The notes under the pieces: model-generated
What the model was told of the DNA's origin: nothing
The model's input: the letters and a program-made list of their open reading frames with translations, nothing else
The model's database searches: none
Translations under genes and position numbers: made by a program
DNA from: Bradyrhizobium sp. 132
GTDB taxonomy: Bacteria > Pseudomonadota > Alphaproteobacteria > Rhizobiales > Xanthobacteraceae
Length of the DNA: 64,000 nt
Direction of reading: 5' to 3'
Assembly: GCF_023074185.1 (NCBI RefSeq)
Contig: NZ_JADPKY010000126.1
Span: 62,001-126,000, forward strand
In this document: one piece after another, positions 18,169 through 26,677 of the stretch
How the letters are laid out: each line of letters opens with the position of its first letter
Numbering within the stretch: position 1 is the stretch's first letter

Positions 18169-18616
18169 GGCTGGCCACTTCGCTCTTGGCGCTCTCGGTC
18201 TTGGCATCGCTTCCTGCGGAAGGCTGCGCGGCAACGGTTTCACTTGGCGGCTCGGTCGGATCCTGCCCAGGCGCGACGCCGGCCATCTTCTCGACCGACC
18301 CGGCAATCTTGCGTAGCGGCGTGCTGAAGTCCGGCAGATCGATCATGGCGAGGAACAGGCCGATCACCCAGAACAGATGGTTATGCGTGAACAGCGCCAG
18401 CAGCCCCAGCACGGCCACGATTTCAAACTGGAATTTCTGCGACTTGTGGGCCATTCGTTCCGGCATCGTATGCAGGTGCAAATAGAGATTCCCGACGGCG
18501 AGAACGGCGCCGATCAGGACAATGCCGACGACGACCATCAGGACGTCGGTTTCTCCAGGCGCGGTGATGAAGGAAGGCAGGTGATGGGGGGCCGCGGGAT
18601 GTAGCAATTCACTCAC
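18161..18616 (-). CDS. Small two-TM membrane protein, partner of the HlyD gene
   Basis: A 151-residue protein with membrane helices at about 26-46 (LMVVVGIVLIGAVLAVGNLYL) and 66-92, a charged loop between them (HTMPERMAHKSQKFQFE), and a disordered Pro/Ala/Ser/Glu-rich tail of about 50 residues. I do not recognise a named family. Its stop overlaps the start of the HlyD gene by eight bases, which strongly suggests the two act together in the inner membrane, as YiaW-YiaV do in E. coli, although the sequence is not obviously DUF3302. Confidence 0.75.
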   Translation of the reverse strand: MSELLHPAAPHHLPSFITAPGETDVLMVVVGIVLIGAVLAVGNLYLHLHTMPERMAHKSQKFQFEIVAVLGLLALFTHNHLFWVIGLFLAMIDLPDFSTPLRKIAGSVEKMAGVAPGQDPTEPPSETVAAQPSAGSDAKTESAKSEVASHA

Positions 18617-18836
18617 GCGCCTCTCCCTGAAATTGCATTGGGCGCTGGTCGTCCCAACTTCATTCTTTCACATTGCGGGAACTTGGCAAGCGGCAAAGCC
18701 GGCATTGTGCGTTGAGGCGCGCACGGTGGTGTCGGAATCCTTGACCTCGCGGCCGCCTGCTTGGTGACGCGGCTCGCATGCTCGAGCTGGAGCTTGATGT
18801 GGCGGAAGTACGAAAGTCGGACATCCGATACTTCCG

Positions 18837-20045
18837 TCAGGTCCGCGCGTCGGATGGCGCCCGCTGCTTCAACAGCCGCGCACAGACGAAACCCAGCACC
18901 ACCATGATCACGGCGCTCGCGAACAGGGTCGGCATCTTGCCGCCATGCTGGAGGCCAAGGCCATAGGCGAGCGGCCCCACCGTCTGCCCCATGAAGAAGA
19001 AGAACGAATGCAGCGACAGCGCGGTGGCACGTGCCTCGACCGAGAGCTCGCTGGCGAACATCTGGAGGCAGCCATGGGCGATGTAGAAGCCCCATCCCAT
19101 GACAATGAGATTGAGCGCCTGCACTTCCCAGCGTGGGCCGAAGGCAAGGACAACGAGCTGCGAGGCCACCAGCGTCATGCCCGCGATCATCATTCCCGTC
19201 ATGCCCAGCCATGGCAGCAGGCGCGACACCGTCAGCGTGTAGAACAAGCCACCGACCGCAAAGCCCGCGATGACAATGCCCGCGATCGAGAGCGAGGTCT
19301 GGCCGAGTTCGAACAGGAACGAAGCGAGGTAGGGAAACAGGCCGAGCACGCAACAGCCTTCGATGAACACCGCCGAATAGCAGACATAGGCGTTCGGATT
19401 GGTGAAGATGGTGCGATAGCCGGCCTTCAGCGCCGACAGGCTGGTCTTTGGCGGATGCTTGACCTTAGCGCCGCGAAAACCGGCGGCGACCGCGATCGAT
19501 GCAACGATCACGAGCACGCCGAGCACCGCCAGCACGCCGCGCCAGCCGAGGAAATCGCCGATCAGGCCGGAGGCCGAGGCGCCGAGGAGATTGCCGGTCA
19601 TCGCGCCGGCGAGCGTGCGGCTGATCGCGACCTGGCGTTTCTCCGGACCGACGAGATCGCTGGTCAGGCTGAGCGCCACCGGAAACACGCCGCCGGAGCC
19701 GATGCCGGCGAGGATACGGGTCGCGAAAAGAACCGAGAACGAGCTCGAGAGCGCGCCCAGCATGTTGGCAAGGCCGAGCAGCGCGAGGCAGCCGATCATC
19801 AGCCGCGTCTTGCCGAACAGATCGGCGGCGGCGCCGACGATCGGCTGGATGATCGAGAAAGTGAAGGCGAACACCGCCGCAAATCCGGCTGCGGTCGCGA
19901 TGCTGACGCCAAAATCCTCGGCGACGTGCGGCAGCACCGGGTCGAGCGCACGCGCGGAGAGCGCTGCGGCGAAGCTTGCACCGGAGATGACGTAGAGCGC
20001 GGCCGGCAGGCCGTGATCGTGCGGCCGCGCCTCGCCTTGCTGCAT
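18837..20045 (-). CDS. MFS transporter
   Basis: A 402-residue major facilitator with about 12 membrane helices. The loop 2-3 motif appears as GAAADLFGKTRLM (about 70), and RILAGIGSGGVFPVALSL is characteristic of helix 4. The halves are separated by a basic central loop (RGAKVKHPPKTSLSALK). The ATG overlaps the kdsA stop by one base (TGATG read on the minus strand), so it is translationally coupled to kdsA although functions probably differ. Drug or sugar efflux is possible; the substrate cannot be predicted. Confidence 0.88.
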   Translation of the reverse strand: MQQGEARPHDHGLPAALYVISGASFAAALSARALDPVLPHVAEDFGVSIATAAGFAAVFAFTFSIIQPIVGAAADLFGKTRLMIGCLALLGLANMLGALSSSFSVLFATRILAGIGSGGVFPVALSLTSDLVGPEKRQVAISRTLAGAMTGNLLGASASGLIGDFLGWRGVLAVLGVLVIVASIAVAAGFRGAKVKHPPKTSLSALKAGYRTIFTNPNAYVCYSAVFIEGCCVLGLFPYLASFLFELGQTSLSIAGIVIAGFAVGGLFYTLTVSRLLPWLGMTGMMIAGMTLVASQLVVLAFGPRWEVQALNLIVMGWGFYIAHGCLQMFASELSVEARATALSLHSFFFFMGQTVGPLAYGLGLQHGGKMPTLFASAVIMVVLGFVCARLLKQRAPSDART

Positions 20046-20908
20046 CAGTGCGGGCCGGTTCTGACAGATTCCTTGGCGAGCGCGTCGAACGCCATCAGCT
20101 TGCGGATCAACCCTTCGAACTCGCGCAGCGGCACCATGTTAGGTCCGTCGGACGGCGCGCTATCAGGGTCGGGATGGGTCTCGATGAAGACGCCGGCAAC
20201 ACCGACAGCGACAGCCGCGCGTGCGAGCACCGGCACGAATTCGCGCTCGCCTCCGGAGGACGTCCCCTTCCCGCCCGGCTGCTGCACCGAATGAGTCGCA
20301 TCGAAGATCACGGGCGCGCCGGTGGTACGCGCAAGAATCGGCAACGCGCGCATGTCGGAGACCAGCATGTTGTAGCCGAAGGACGCACCGCGTTCGGTGA
20401 CGAGCACGTTCGGATTGTTCGCGCTCGTGATCTTGGACACGACATTCGCCATGTCCCAAGGCGCCAGGAACTGGCCCTTCTTGACGTTGACGACCTTGCC
20501 GGTCGCGGCGGCCGCCAGCAGCAGATCGGTCTGCCGGCACAGGAAGGCGGGAATCTGCAACACGTCCACCGCCTGCGCCACTTCGGCGCACTGCGCCGCG
20601 TCATGCACGTCGGTCAGGACCGGCAGGCCGAGCGACGATCGGATTTCGGCAAAGATCGGCAGCGACTGCGTCAGCCCAAGACCCCGCGCAGCCGACGCGC
20701 TGGTGCGATTGGCCTTGTCGAACGAGGTCTTGTAGACGAGGCCGATCTTCAGCCGCGCGGCGATCTCCTTTAGCGCGGAGGCCACCTCCAGCGCATGCTG
20801 GCGGCTTTCGAGCTGGCACGGCCCGGCAATGATCGAGATCGGCAGATCATTGCCGAATTGGACCGTGCCAATGGTGACGACCGGCGCCGCTGACGTCGAA
20901 GAGCTCAA
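20045..20908 (-). CDS. kdsA: 3-deoxy-8-phosphooctulonate (KDO-8-P) synthase
   Basis: Condenses arabinose-5-phosphate with phosphoenolpyruvate to make KDO-8-P for lipopolysaccharide. The sequence (287 residues from the chosen start) shows IIAGPCQLES, YKTSFDKANRTS, LPVLTDVHD, QIPAFLCRQTDLL, VNVKKGQFLAPWDM, FDATHSVQQPGG and ETHPDPDSAPSDGPNM. A TTG start is chosen because GAGGG lies at good spacing before it and the family starts here. An ATG 19 codons upstream would add an Arg-rich leader unlike other KdsA proteins. The gene lies between eno and pyrG as in related genomes. Confidence 0.93.
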   Translation of the reverse strand: MSSSTSAAPVVTIGTVQFGNDLPISIIAGPCQLESRQHALEVASALKEIAARLKIGLVYKTSFDKANRTSASAARGLGLTQSLPIFAEIRSSLGLPVLTDVHDAAQCAEVAQAVDVLQIPAFLCRQTDLLLAAAATGKVVNVKKGQFLAPWDMANVVSKITSANNPNVLVTERGASFGYNMLVSDMRALPILARTTGAPVIFDATHSVQQPGGKGTSSGGEREFVPVLARAAVAVGVAGVFIETHPDPDSAPSDGPNMVPLREFEGLIRKLMAFDALAKESVRTGPH

Positions 20909-21031
20909 GGCAAATCCCTCGTTTCGGCGCGACCATAGCCGCGATGAAGGGCGGATCAACCCCATTCGGCCCGGGCTCCCAGAATATCAGGGTTGCGCCC
21001 GGGCTCCCCACGATGCCCTCGCGGGCGGCCG

Positions 21032-21358
21032 CTACTTCACCGCCGAGAAGGCGGTCGGCGCCATGATCTGGCTGATGATGTTGCCGACGATCTGGCCGTC
21101 CGCCTCGCTCTCGGCGCGCGCTTTCATCCAGTCCGGATCGGTCATGAAGCCGGCCCACTTCTTCTCGCGCTCGGCAAGCGAGTCCCAGGCCAGAAAATAG
21201 GTCAGCTCCTGGTTGGATTCACCGATCAGCGTCGTGAAGAACCCGGCCTGCTTGATGCCGTGCTTTTCCCACAGCTTCAGCGTGACGGTCTCGAACCGCT
21301 TGAGCAGTGCCGGCAGGCGGCCGGGCACGCAGCGATAGATGCGCATTTCGTAGATCAT
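21032..21358 (-). CDS. NIPSNAP family protein
   Basis: A 108-residue dimeric alpha-beta barrel protein. It starts MIYEMRIYRCVPGRLPALLKRF and has TLKLWEKHGIKQAGFF and a WDSLAEREKKWAGFMTDPDW stretch, the recognisable NIPSNAP pattern. A strong GGGAGGATAA ribosome site precedes the ATG. Bacterial NIPSNAP proteins have no settled function. It is 123 bases upstream of the kdsA start on the same strand and may be co-transcribed with it. Confidence 0.88.
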   Translation of the reverse strand: MIYEMRIYRCVPGRLPALLKRFETVTLKLWEKHGIKQAGFFTTLIGESNQELTYFLAWDSLAEREKKWAGFMTDPDWMKARAESEADGQIVGNIISQIMAPTAFSAVK

Positions 21359-21501
21359 TTGTTATCCTCCCTGGCATTTCCCGTGATCTATAGCGGCTGC
21401 GTCTGAGACTGTCTTGTAGCTGGGCACACATGCCTCCCCTGCGAGCGATTGACTGCAAGGTCGGACTTTGGCAGTCGAAGGTCGACGCCGCGTTGCGCAA
21501 G

Positions 21502-21549
21502 TGCACGCCGATGAACCTGGGTGATCCTCGTATTCGGCGATCTTCGGCA
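21502..21549 (-). pseudogene. Degenerate fragment of the pyrG 3' end
   Basis: This stretch aligns with 23420-23468 inside pyrG at about 43 of 49 positions with one gap, on the same strand. Translated, it reads LPKIAEYEDHP and, after a one-base frameshift, FIGVH, against LPEIVEYEDHPWFIGVQ of CTP synthase, the segment just before the GATase catalytic His-Glu. The remainder is not recognisable. It lies 42 bases past the stop of the RidA-NTF2 gene. A remnant of the original pyrG end displaced by an insertion is the simplest reading. Confidence 0.65.
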
Positions 21550-21590
21550 GCAACCACGAACTCGGGTTGCCGCCAAATCCGGGCCTATGC

Positions 21591-22367
21591 TCATCCCCGG
21601 GTGACGTGAGCGGCAACACAAACCCAGACGCCCCCGCGACGTGCCCAACTGTCGGTATATCGTCCGAGGCCGGCCGACCCATCGGCTCTGGTATAGGTCG
21701 TCCGTGCATGGATAATCGCCATATCACCCATGATCCGGATCCGCTCGTCCTCGTATCCCAAATTCGATATGGTTGCCGGCTTCGCGATTTGTTCAATGAA
21801 CCCGGCACGATCAACCACTGATCCGTCGGGGTTGCTGTTGAGGAAGTCATCGCTCAGATGTTCGCGAAACCAATCGACATCCTTCAAGGCAACCGAGCGC
21901 ATATAGCCCGCATTGAGATGCCCTAGTTCGTTCATGTCCCTTGCGGACGCCGACCGATCTTCCAGGTCGGATTTAATCGCAACACAATCGACCTCCACAT
22001 CAAATTCACCCGGCCAGGAAGGCGCCGTTAGAAAGATGCGCGCAGGTGGCGAAACGGGGAAATAGCGTTGGTAGACGTCATTGAACGCATCGAAATTTGA
22101 GCTATCAGGCGTGCAGTAGACATTGCATTTCACGACCTCCCGCAACGACGAGCCGGCAACCTCCAGGCAAAGTTTCATTTGGTCGAGCACGATCTCGGTT
22201 TGCCGCACGAACGGCAATCGCTTGACCTCACCGGTGACCGGATCAAATGGCGGGAGGCCTGAGACATAAACCGTCTCACCGGCGACAATGACGGGACAGA
22301 TCGGTCCCTTCCGCCGTCGCTCCAAATACGTGGAAATGGGTTCAACTCTGATGGATTCGCGTTTCAC
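21591..22367 (-). CDS. RidA-domain / NTF2-like (SnoaL-DUF4440) fusion protein
   Basis: A 258-residue two-domain protein. Residues about 1-130 are a RidA/YjgF domain (VSGLPPFDPVTGE, LREVVKCNVYC, YFPVSPPARIF with the conserved Arg, and FDVEVDCVAIKSD), a family that deaminates reactive enamines or imines. Residues about 140-258 are a cystatin-like NTF2/DUF4440 domain (VDWFREHLSDDFLNSNPDGSVVDRAGFI ... YTDSWARRGGVWVCVAAH). I start at the GTG preceded by AGGAGG rather than an ATG 24 codons upstream, which lies inside the divergent regulator region. GC content is visibly lower than in neighbours, suggesting transfer. Confidence 0.82.
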   Translation of the reverse strand: MKRESIRVEPISTYLERRRKGPICPVIVAGETVYVSGLPPFDPVTGEVKRLPFVRQTEIVLDQMKLCLEVAGSSLREVVKCNVYCTPDSSNFDAFNDVYQRYFPVSPPARIFLTAPSWPGEFDVEVDCVAIKSDLEDRSASARDMNELGHLNAGYMRSVALKDVDWFREHLSDDFLNSNPDGSVVDRAGFIEQIAKPATISNLGYEDERIRIMGDMAIIHARTTYTRADGSAGLGRYTDSWARRGGVWVCVAAHVTRG

Positions 22368-22516
22368 GGCCGCCTCCTGCAAGACATATCGATCAAGTGG
22401 ACTCAACACTTCCCATGCTGTCGCATCCGACGCGCTCATTGTCTCCAGTCGTGAGTTTGGTGCATGCCGAACTCACGTCGCTTGTTGATCCGATGCGGAC
22501 GATGGTAGAGGAGCCT

Positions 22517-23248
22517 ATGGTTGCAGCGGCGAATATGGTCGAGGTTGCAGCGCTCGTTGGCGATACGGCGCGCGCGACCATGTTGTCAGCCCTCATGGGT
22601 GGACAATCCTTGACCGGAAGTGAGCTGGCGTTTCTCGCGCGAATTTCGCGACCGACGGCCAGCGAGCACTTGTCCAAGATGGTCGACGCCCGGCTTATCT
22701 CGGTAACCAGGAAGCGCAGCTACCGGTACTACCGTATTTCCTCACCACTGGTCGCCAGCATGCCTGAGAGCATCAAGTTGGTGGCTGCTCTCGAGGTTCC
22801 TCAGCGATATCAACCTCGATCCGCGCGTGACTCTGCGTTGCGGTTCGGTCGGACCTGCTACGATCATTTGGCGGGTCGATTGGGCGTTGCGATCGCGGAC
22901 TCTTTGGTCGCCAGCGGCTGCATCGTTCTGGGTGAAGATGGTGGAGATGTCACCGATGCCGGCGCAAAGATACTGACAGAATTTGGCGTCGACCTGAGTC
23001 GAAAGCGCCAAAACAAGCGCATCTTTTGCAAGCCGTGCCTCGACTGGAGCGAGCGCCGATATCACATCGCCGGCCATGTCGGAGCCGAGATCCAACGATG
23101 CTGCATGGAGCTGAATTGGCTGATTCGAGTGAATGATACACGGGCTGTGCAATTGACAACTGCTGGCCAGACCGGGCTTCGCGACACCTTTGGCTTGGAC
23201 AAGTTGAATCTTCAGATCGACCCGCCGAACGTCAGGGTTGGAGTGTGA
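22517..23248 (+). CDS. ArsR-type winged-helix regulator with C-terminal domain
   Basis: About 243 residues. The N-terminal half is an ArsR/SmtB-like winged helix (MVEVAALVGDTARATMLSALMGGQSLTGSELAFLARIS and SEHLSKMVDARLISV). The C-terminal half holds CKPCLDWSERRYHIAGHVGAEI and CCMELNWL, a pattern seen in the longer ArsR-like regulators. A metal-binding role for its Cys residues is possible but unproven. Start codon is uncertain: the chosen ATG has GAGGAG only three bases upstream; in-frame ATGs lie at 22493 and 22502, and the frame is open to 22397. It diverges from the RidA-NTF2 gene with about 150 bases between starts, so it probably controls that gene. Low GC like its partner. Confidence 0.8.
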   Translation: MVAAANMVEVAALVGDTARATMLSALMGGQSLTGSELAFLARISRPTASEHLSKMVDARLISVTRKRSYRYYRISSPLVASMPESIKLVAALEVPQRYQPRSARDSALRFGRTCYDHLAGRLGVAIADSLVASGCIVLGEDGGDVTDAGAKILTEFGVDLSRKRQNKRIFCKPCLDWSERRYHIAGHVGAEIQRCCMELNWLIRVNDTRAVQLTTAGQTGLRDTFGLDKLNLQIDPPNVRVGV

Positions 23249-23325
23249 GCACCCTGCTCCGCTGGACCCAGGCTAGCCGTTGGCATTCCGGGCGAGAACG
23301 GGTCAATCGTTCCGCGTGACAGTTG

Positions 23326-24957
23326 CTAGACGAGACGCGACTGCACCATCGCCGCCTGAATGAAGGAGGCGAAGAGAGGATGCGGCTCGAACGGCCGCGA
23401 CTTCAGCTCGGGGTGGAACTGGACGCCGATGAACCAGGGGTGATCCTCGTATTCGACAATCTCCGGCAAGATGCCATCGGGCGACAGGCCGGAGAATTTC
23501 AGCCCGTGCTGCTCGAGTCGGTCCTTGTAGGCGGTGTTGACCTCGTAGCGGTGGCGGTGGCGCTCGGAAATCTCGGTCGCGCCGTCATAGACCTGCGAGA
23601 CCCGGCTGCCGCGGTTGAGCGCGGCCGGATAGGCCCCGAGCCGCATCGTGCCGCCGAGATCGCCGGCGTTGGAGCGCTTCTCGAGCTCGTTGCCGCGCAG
23701 CCATTCCGTCATCAGGCCGACGAGCGGCTCCTTGGTCGGGCCGAACTCGGTGGAGTTGGCGTCCTCGATGCCGACGAGGTTTCGTGCGGCCTCGATCACC
23801 GCCATCTGCATGCCGAAGCAGATGCCGAAATAGGGCACGCGGCGCTCGCGCGCGAACTGCGCCGCGCGAATCTTGCCTTCGGCGCCGCGCTGGCCGAAGC
23901 CGCCGGGCACCAGAATGCCGTTGACGTGTTCGAGGAACGGCGCGGGATCTTCCTTCTCGAATATCTCGCTCTCGATCCAGTCGAGATTGACCTTCACCTT
24001 GTTGGCGATGCCGCCATGCGAGAGCGCCTCGATCAGCGACTTATAGGCATCTTTCATGCCGGTATATTTGCCGACAATGGCGATGGTGACGTCGCCTTCG
24101 GGATTGCGGATGCGCTCGTTGATCTGCTGCCAGCTCCGCAGCTCCGGCGGAATCCGCGAGCCGATGCCGAAGGCGGCGAGCACTTCGTCGTCGAGGCCTG
24201 CGGCATGATAGGCCTGAGGGACGGCGTAGATGCTGTCGGCGTCGCGCGCCTCGATGACGGCGCTCTCGCGCACGTTACAGAACAGCCCGAGCTTGCGCCG
24301 CTCCTCCTTCGGGATCTCGCGATCGGTACGGCAGAGCAGGATGTCCGGCTGGATGCCGATCGAGCGCAACTCCTTGACTGAGTGCTGCGTCGGCTTCGTC
24401 TTCAACTCACCGGCGCTCGGAATGTAAGGCAGCAGCGTCAGATGAATGTAGATGGCGTGATCGCGCGGCAGTTCGTTCTTGAGCTGGCGGATCGCCTCGA
24501 AGAACGGCAGGCCCTCGATGTCGCCGACGGTGCCGCCGATCTCGACCAGCACAAAGTCGTAATCGTCGTTGCCGTGGAGGACGAAGTCCTTGATGGCGTT
24601 GGTGACATGCGGAACCACCTGGATGGTCGCGCCGAGATAATCGCCGCGGCGCTCCTTGGTGATGATGTCCTGGTAGATGCGCCCGGTCGTGATGTTGTCG
24701 GCCTTGGTCGCAGGCCGTCCGGTGAAGCGCTCATAGTGACCGAGATCGAGATCGGTTTCCGCGCCGTCATCGGTCACGAACACTTCGCCGTGCTGATACG
24801 GCGACATCGTTCCGGGATCGAGATTGAGATAGGGGTCGAGCTTGCGGAGGCGGACCTTGTAGCCTCGGGCTTGCAACAGGGCACCGAGTGCCGCTGAAGC
24901 CAGACCTTTGCCGAGCGAAGAAACCACGCCGCCGGTGATGAATATGTACCGCGCCAT
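23326..24957 (-). CDS. pyrG: CTP synthase
   Basis: Makes CTP from UTP, ATP and glutamine. The 543 residues comprise the amidoligase domain (FITGGVVSSLGKGLASAALGALL, YLNLDPGTMSPYQHGEVFV, EIGGTVGDIEG) and the class I glutamine amidotransferase domain (oxyanion strand GILVPGGFG, nucleophile Cys in FGICFGMQ, His/Glu in GVQFHPELKS). Normal full length. It lies between kdsA and secG-tpiA. A degenerate copy of its 3' end lies about 1.9 kb downstream. Confidence 0.98.
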   Translation of the reverse strand: MARYIFITGGVVSSLGKGLASAALGALLQARGYKVRLRKLDPYLNLDPGTMSPYQHGEVFVTDDGAETDLDLGHYERFTGRPATKADNITTGRIYQDIITKERRGDYLGATIQVVPHVTNAIKDFVLHGNDDYDFVLVEIGGTVGDIEGLPFFEAIRQLKNELPRDHAIYIHLTLLPYIPSAGELKTKPTQHSVKELRSIGIQPDILLCRTDREIPKEERRKLGLFCNVRESAVIEARDADSIYAVPQAYHAAGLDDEVLAAFGIGSRIPPELRSWQQINERIRNPEGDVTIAIVGKYTGMKDAYKSLIEALSHGGIANKVKVNLDWIESEIFEKEDPAPFLEHVNGILVPGGFGQRGAEGKIRAAQFARERRVPYFGICFGMQMAVIEAARNLVGIEDANSTEFGPTKEPLVGLMTEWLRGNELEKRSNAGDLGGTMRLGAYPAALNRGSRVSQVYDGATEISERHRHRYEVNTAYKDRLEQHGLKFSGLSPDGILPEIVEYEDHPWFIGVQFHPELKSRPFEPHPLFASFIQAAMVQSRLV

Positions 24958-25124
24958 GGGGCTTAACCTCTAATCCCTCGAATTCGATTCGCCAAAGCGA
25001 TTCGTATTCCGCCCCAAAGATTCTGCGGGCCTGTGGGTGAGCCAAAAACTAAGAGTGGTGACAGAGCCTTGATGGGGATTGTTGATGCAGGACGGTAGAA
25101 GCCGCCCTGCATGGCCCCCCTGCT

Positions 25125-25511
25125 TTATTGCGAACGCGGTACCTGCGGGCCGCTCGGTGCCGGAGCCTGCTGCTGCTCATCCGCCTTCTTCAGCGAATCC
25201 AGGATACCGCCCGAGGTCGGCGGCGCGATCGGCCCGCCGCCGGCCGGCTGGCTCTGCGACGCCGGTGTACCGATGATCGACGAAGGCGCACGGTCGTAGC
25301 CCGCGTGCCAGGACAGGAACAGGCTGGTCAGGAAGAAGCCTGCGGCCAAGATCGCGGTGGTCCGCGACAGGAGGTTCGCGGTGCCGCGGCTCGACATGAA
25401 GCCTGCGCCACCTCCCATGCCGAGGCCGCCGCCTTCCGACTTCTGGAGCAGCACGGCGCCGATCATGACGCTGACGATCATGAGGTGAATGACGATGACA
25501 ACGGTCTGCAT
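25125..25511 (-). CDS. secG: Preprotein translocase subunit SecG
   Basis: Auxiliary inner-membrane subunit of the SecYEG translocon. The 128 residues have two membrane helices (about 2-23 and 52-72) joined by the diagnostic loop LLQKSEGGGLGMGGGAGFMSSRGTANLLSRTT. A Pro/Gln/Gly-rich hydrophilic tail of about 50 residues makes it longer than E. coli SecG, as usual in alphaproteobacteria. AAGGA precedes the ATG. It is between tpiA and pyrG, all on the minus strand. Confidence 0.95.
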   Translation of the reverse strand: MQTVVIVIHLMIVSVMIGAVLLQKSEGGGLGMGGGAGFMSSRGTANLLSRTTAILAAGFFLTSLFLSWHAGYDRAPSSIIGTPASQSQPAGGGPIAPPTSGGILDSLKKADEQQQAPAPSGPQVPRSQ

Positions 25512-25657
25512 AGTGTCCTTCCGTCACAAGCCGACAGCGCCGAGAGGCGGCCGATCGTGCTTCGCGGGTTTTCCTGAAGTTGCGCGGTGTTACACGATCG
25601 GAAGGGGCATTGCCACCCCCGATCGGCCGGGTCCTAAGGTTTGGAATTAGCCAGGGG

Positions 25658-25710
25658 CAGCCCTTAGTTGGAACAGCCTTTAATTGGGACAGCCTTTAAT
25701 TGGGACAGCC
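25658..25710. repeat. 16-bp tandem repeat spanning the tpiA stop codon
   Basis: Three consecutive 16-base units (consensus CAGCCTTTAATTGGGA; the leftmost has four changes) are followed by a partial fourth, CAGCC. The tpiA TAA lies in the rightmost full unit, and the last TpiA residues CPN are encoded by the repeat. The pattern looks like slippage duplication of the gene end. Confidence 0.85.
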
Positions 25711-26454
25711 TTGGGCGATCGCAAGGAAATCGGCCGCCTTCAGGCTGGCCCCGCCGACCAGCGCGCCATTGACGTTCTTCACCGCCATCAGCTCGGCCGC
25801 ATTCGAGGGCTTGACCGAGCCGCCATAGAGGATGCGCATTTTAGCGCCGTCGGCTCTGAACCTGGAGGTCAGGAATTCCCGAATAAAGCCATGAATCTGC
25901 TCGACATCCTGGGCCGTCGGGGTCAGGCCGGTGCCGATCGCCCAGACCGGCTCATAGGCCACGACCAGATTGGCGGCGGTGGAGCCGTCGGGCAGTGAGC
26001 CGTTGAGCTGGCCGCGCAGGATGTCCAGGGTCTGGCCGGCATCGCGCTGGCCCTGCGTCTCGCCGATGCAGACGATCGCCGTCACCCCCGCGCGCCAGGC
26101 AGCCTCGGCCTTCTGCCGGATCAGGGCATCGCCCTCACCGTGGTCGGCGCGGCGCTCGGAATGGCCGACAATGATGGCGGTCGCGCCCGCATCCACCAGC
26201 ATTTCGGCGGCGATGTCGCCGGTATGGGCGCCGGACGCCTTGGGATGGCAATCCTGGGCCCCGACTGCGACCTTCTTGCCGCGCGCCTTCTCGGCAAAGG
26301 CTGCGATCAGGGTCGCCGGCGGGCAAACCAGCAGATCAGCCTTGCCGGCCACCTCTGCCGCACCATTAAGCATGGCGTCGAATTCGGCAGTCGAGCCCTT
26401 CAGCCCGTTCATTTTCCAGTTGCCGGCGATCAGCGGTCGAATGGCGTCGGTCAT
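25696..26454 (-). CDS. tpiA: Triosephosphate isomerase
   Basis: Interconverts dihydroxyacetone phosphate and glyceraldehyde-3-phosphate. The 252 residues show IAGNWKMNG (catalytic Lys), IVGHSERRA (catalytic His), VAYEPVWAIGTG (catalytic Glu and loop 6) and LYGGSVKPSNA with GALVGGASL for the phosphate site. The ATG at MTDAIRPL is used; another ATG five codons upstream is possible. The gene is divergent from ppiD. The last codons and stop lie in a short tandem repeat. Confidence 0.97.
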   Translation of the reverse strand: MTDAIRPLIAGNWKMNGLKGSTAEFDAMLNGAAEVAGKADLLVCPPATLIAAFAEKARGKKVAVGAQDCHPKASGAHTGDIAAEMLVDAGATAIIVGHSERRADHGEGDALIRQKAEAAWRAGVTAIVCIGETQGQRDAGQTLDILRGQLNGSLPDGSTAANLVVAYEPVWAIGTGLTPTAQDVEQIHGFIREFLTSRFRADGAKMRILYGGSVKPSNAAELMAVKNVNGALVGGASLKAADFLAIAQGCPN

Positions 26455-26677
26455 GTCAATTTCCAGCAAAATGAGGTTTGCGCATGCGCTAGCAGAGGTC
26501 CCGTGGCAGTTCCAGAGACCAGGGGCTTTTAACCGCAGGGATCGAAAGCATGCTGGACCTGAGGTTGCGGGGGGAAAGCCGCCACTTTATGATGATCTAT
26601 CGATTTGGTGACGCGCTTTTGCGGAATCTGCATTAAGACGCGCTCCCGTTCCCCTCCTGCCAAACAAGTTGGACCAA

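Noticed and set aside
18803..18836. Hairpin CGGAAGTA / TACTTCCG after the MFS stop
   Set aside because: Eight-base arms with an 18-base loop and no T run; too weak to call a terminator.
20969..21008. Direct repeat GCCCGGGCTCCC, two copies 28 bases apart
   Set aside because: Short, GC-rich and partly palindromic; expected by chance in this composition and without context.
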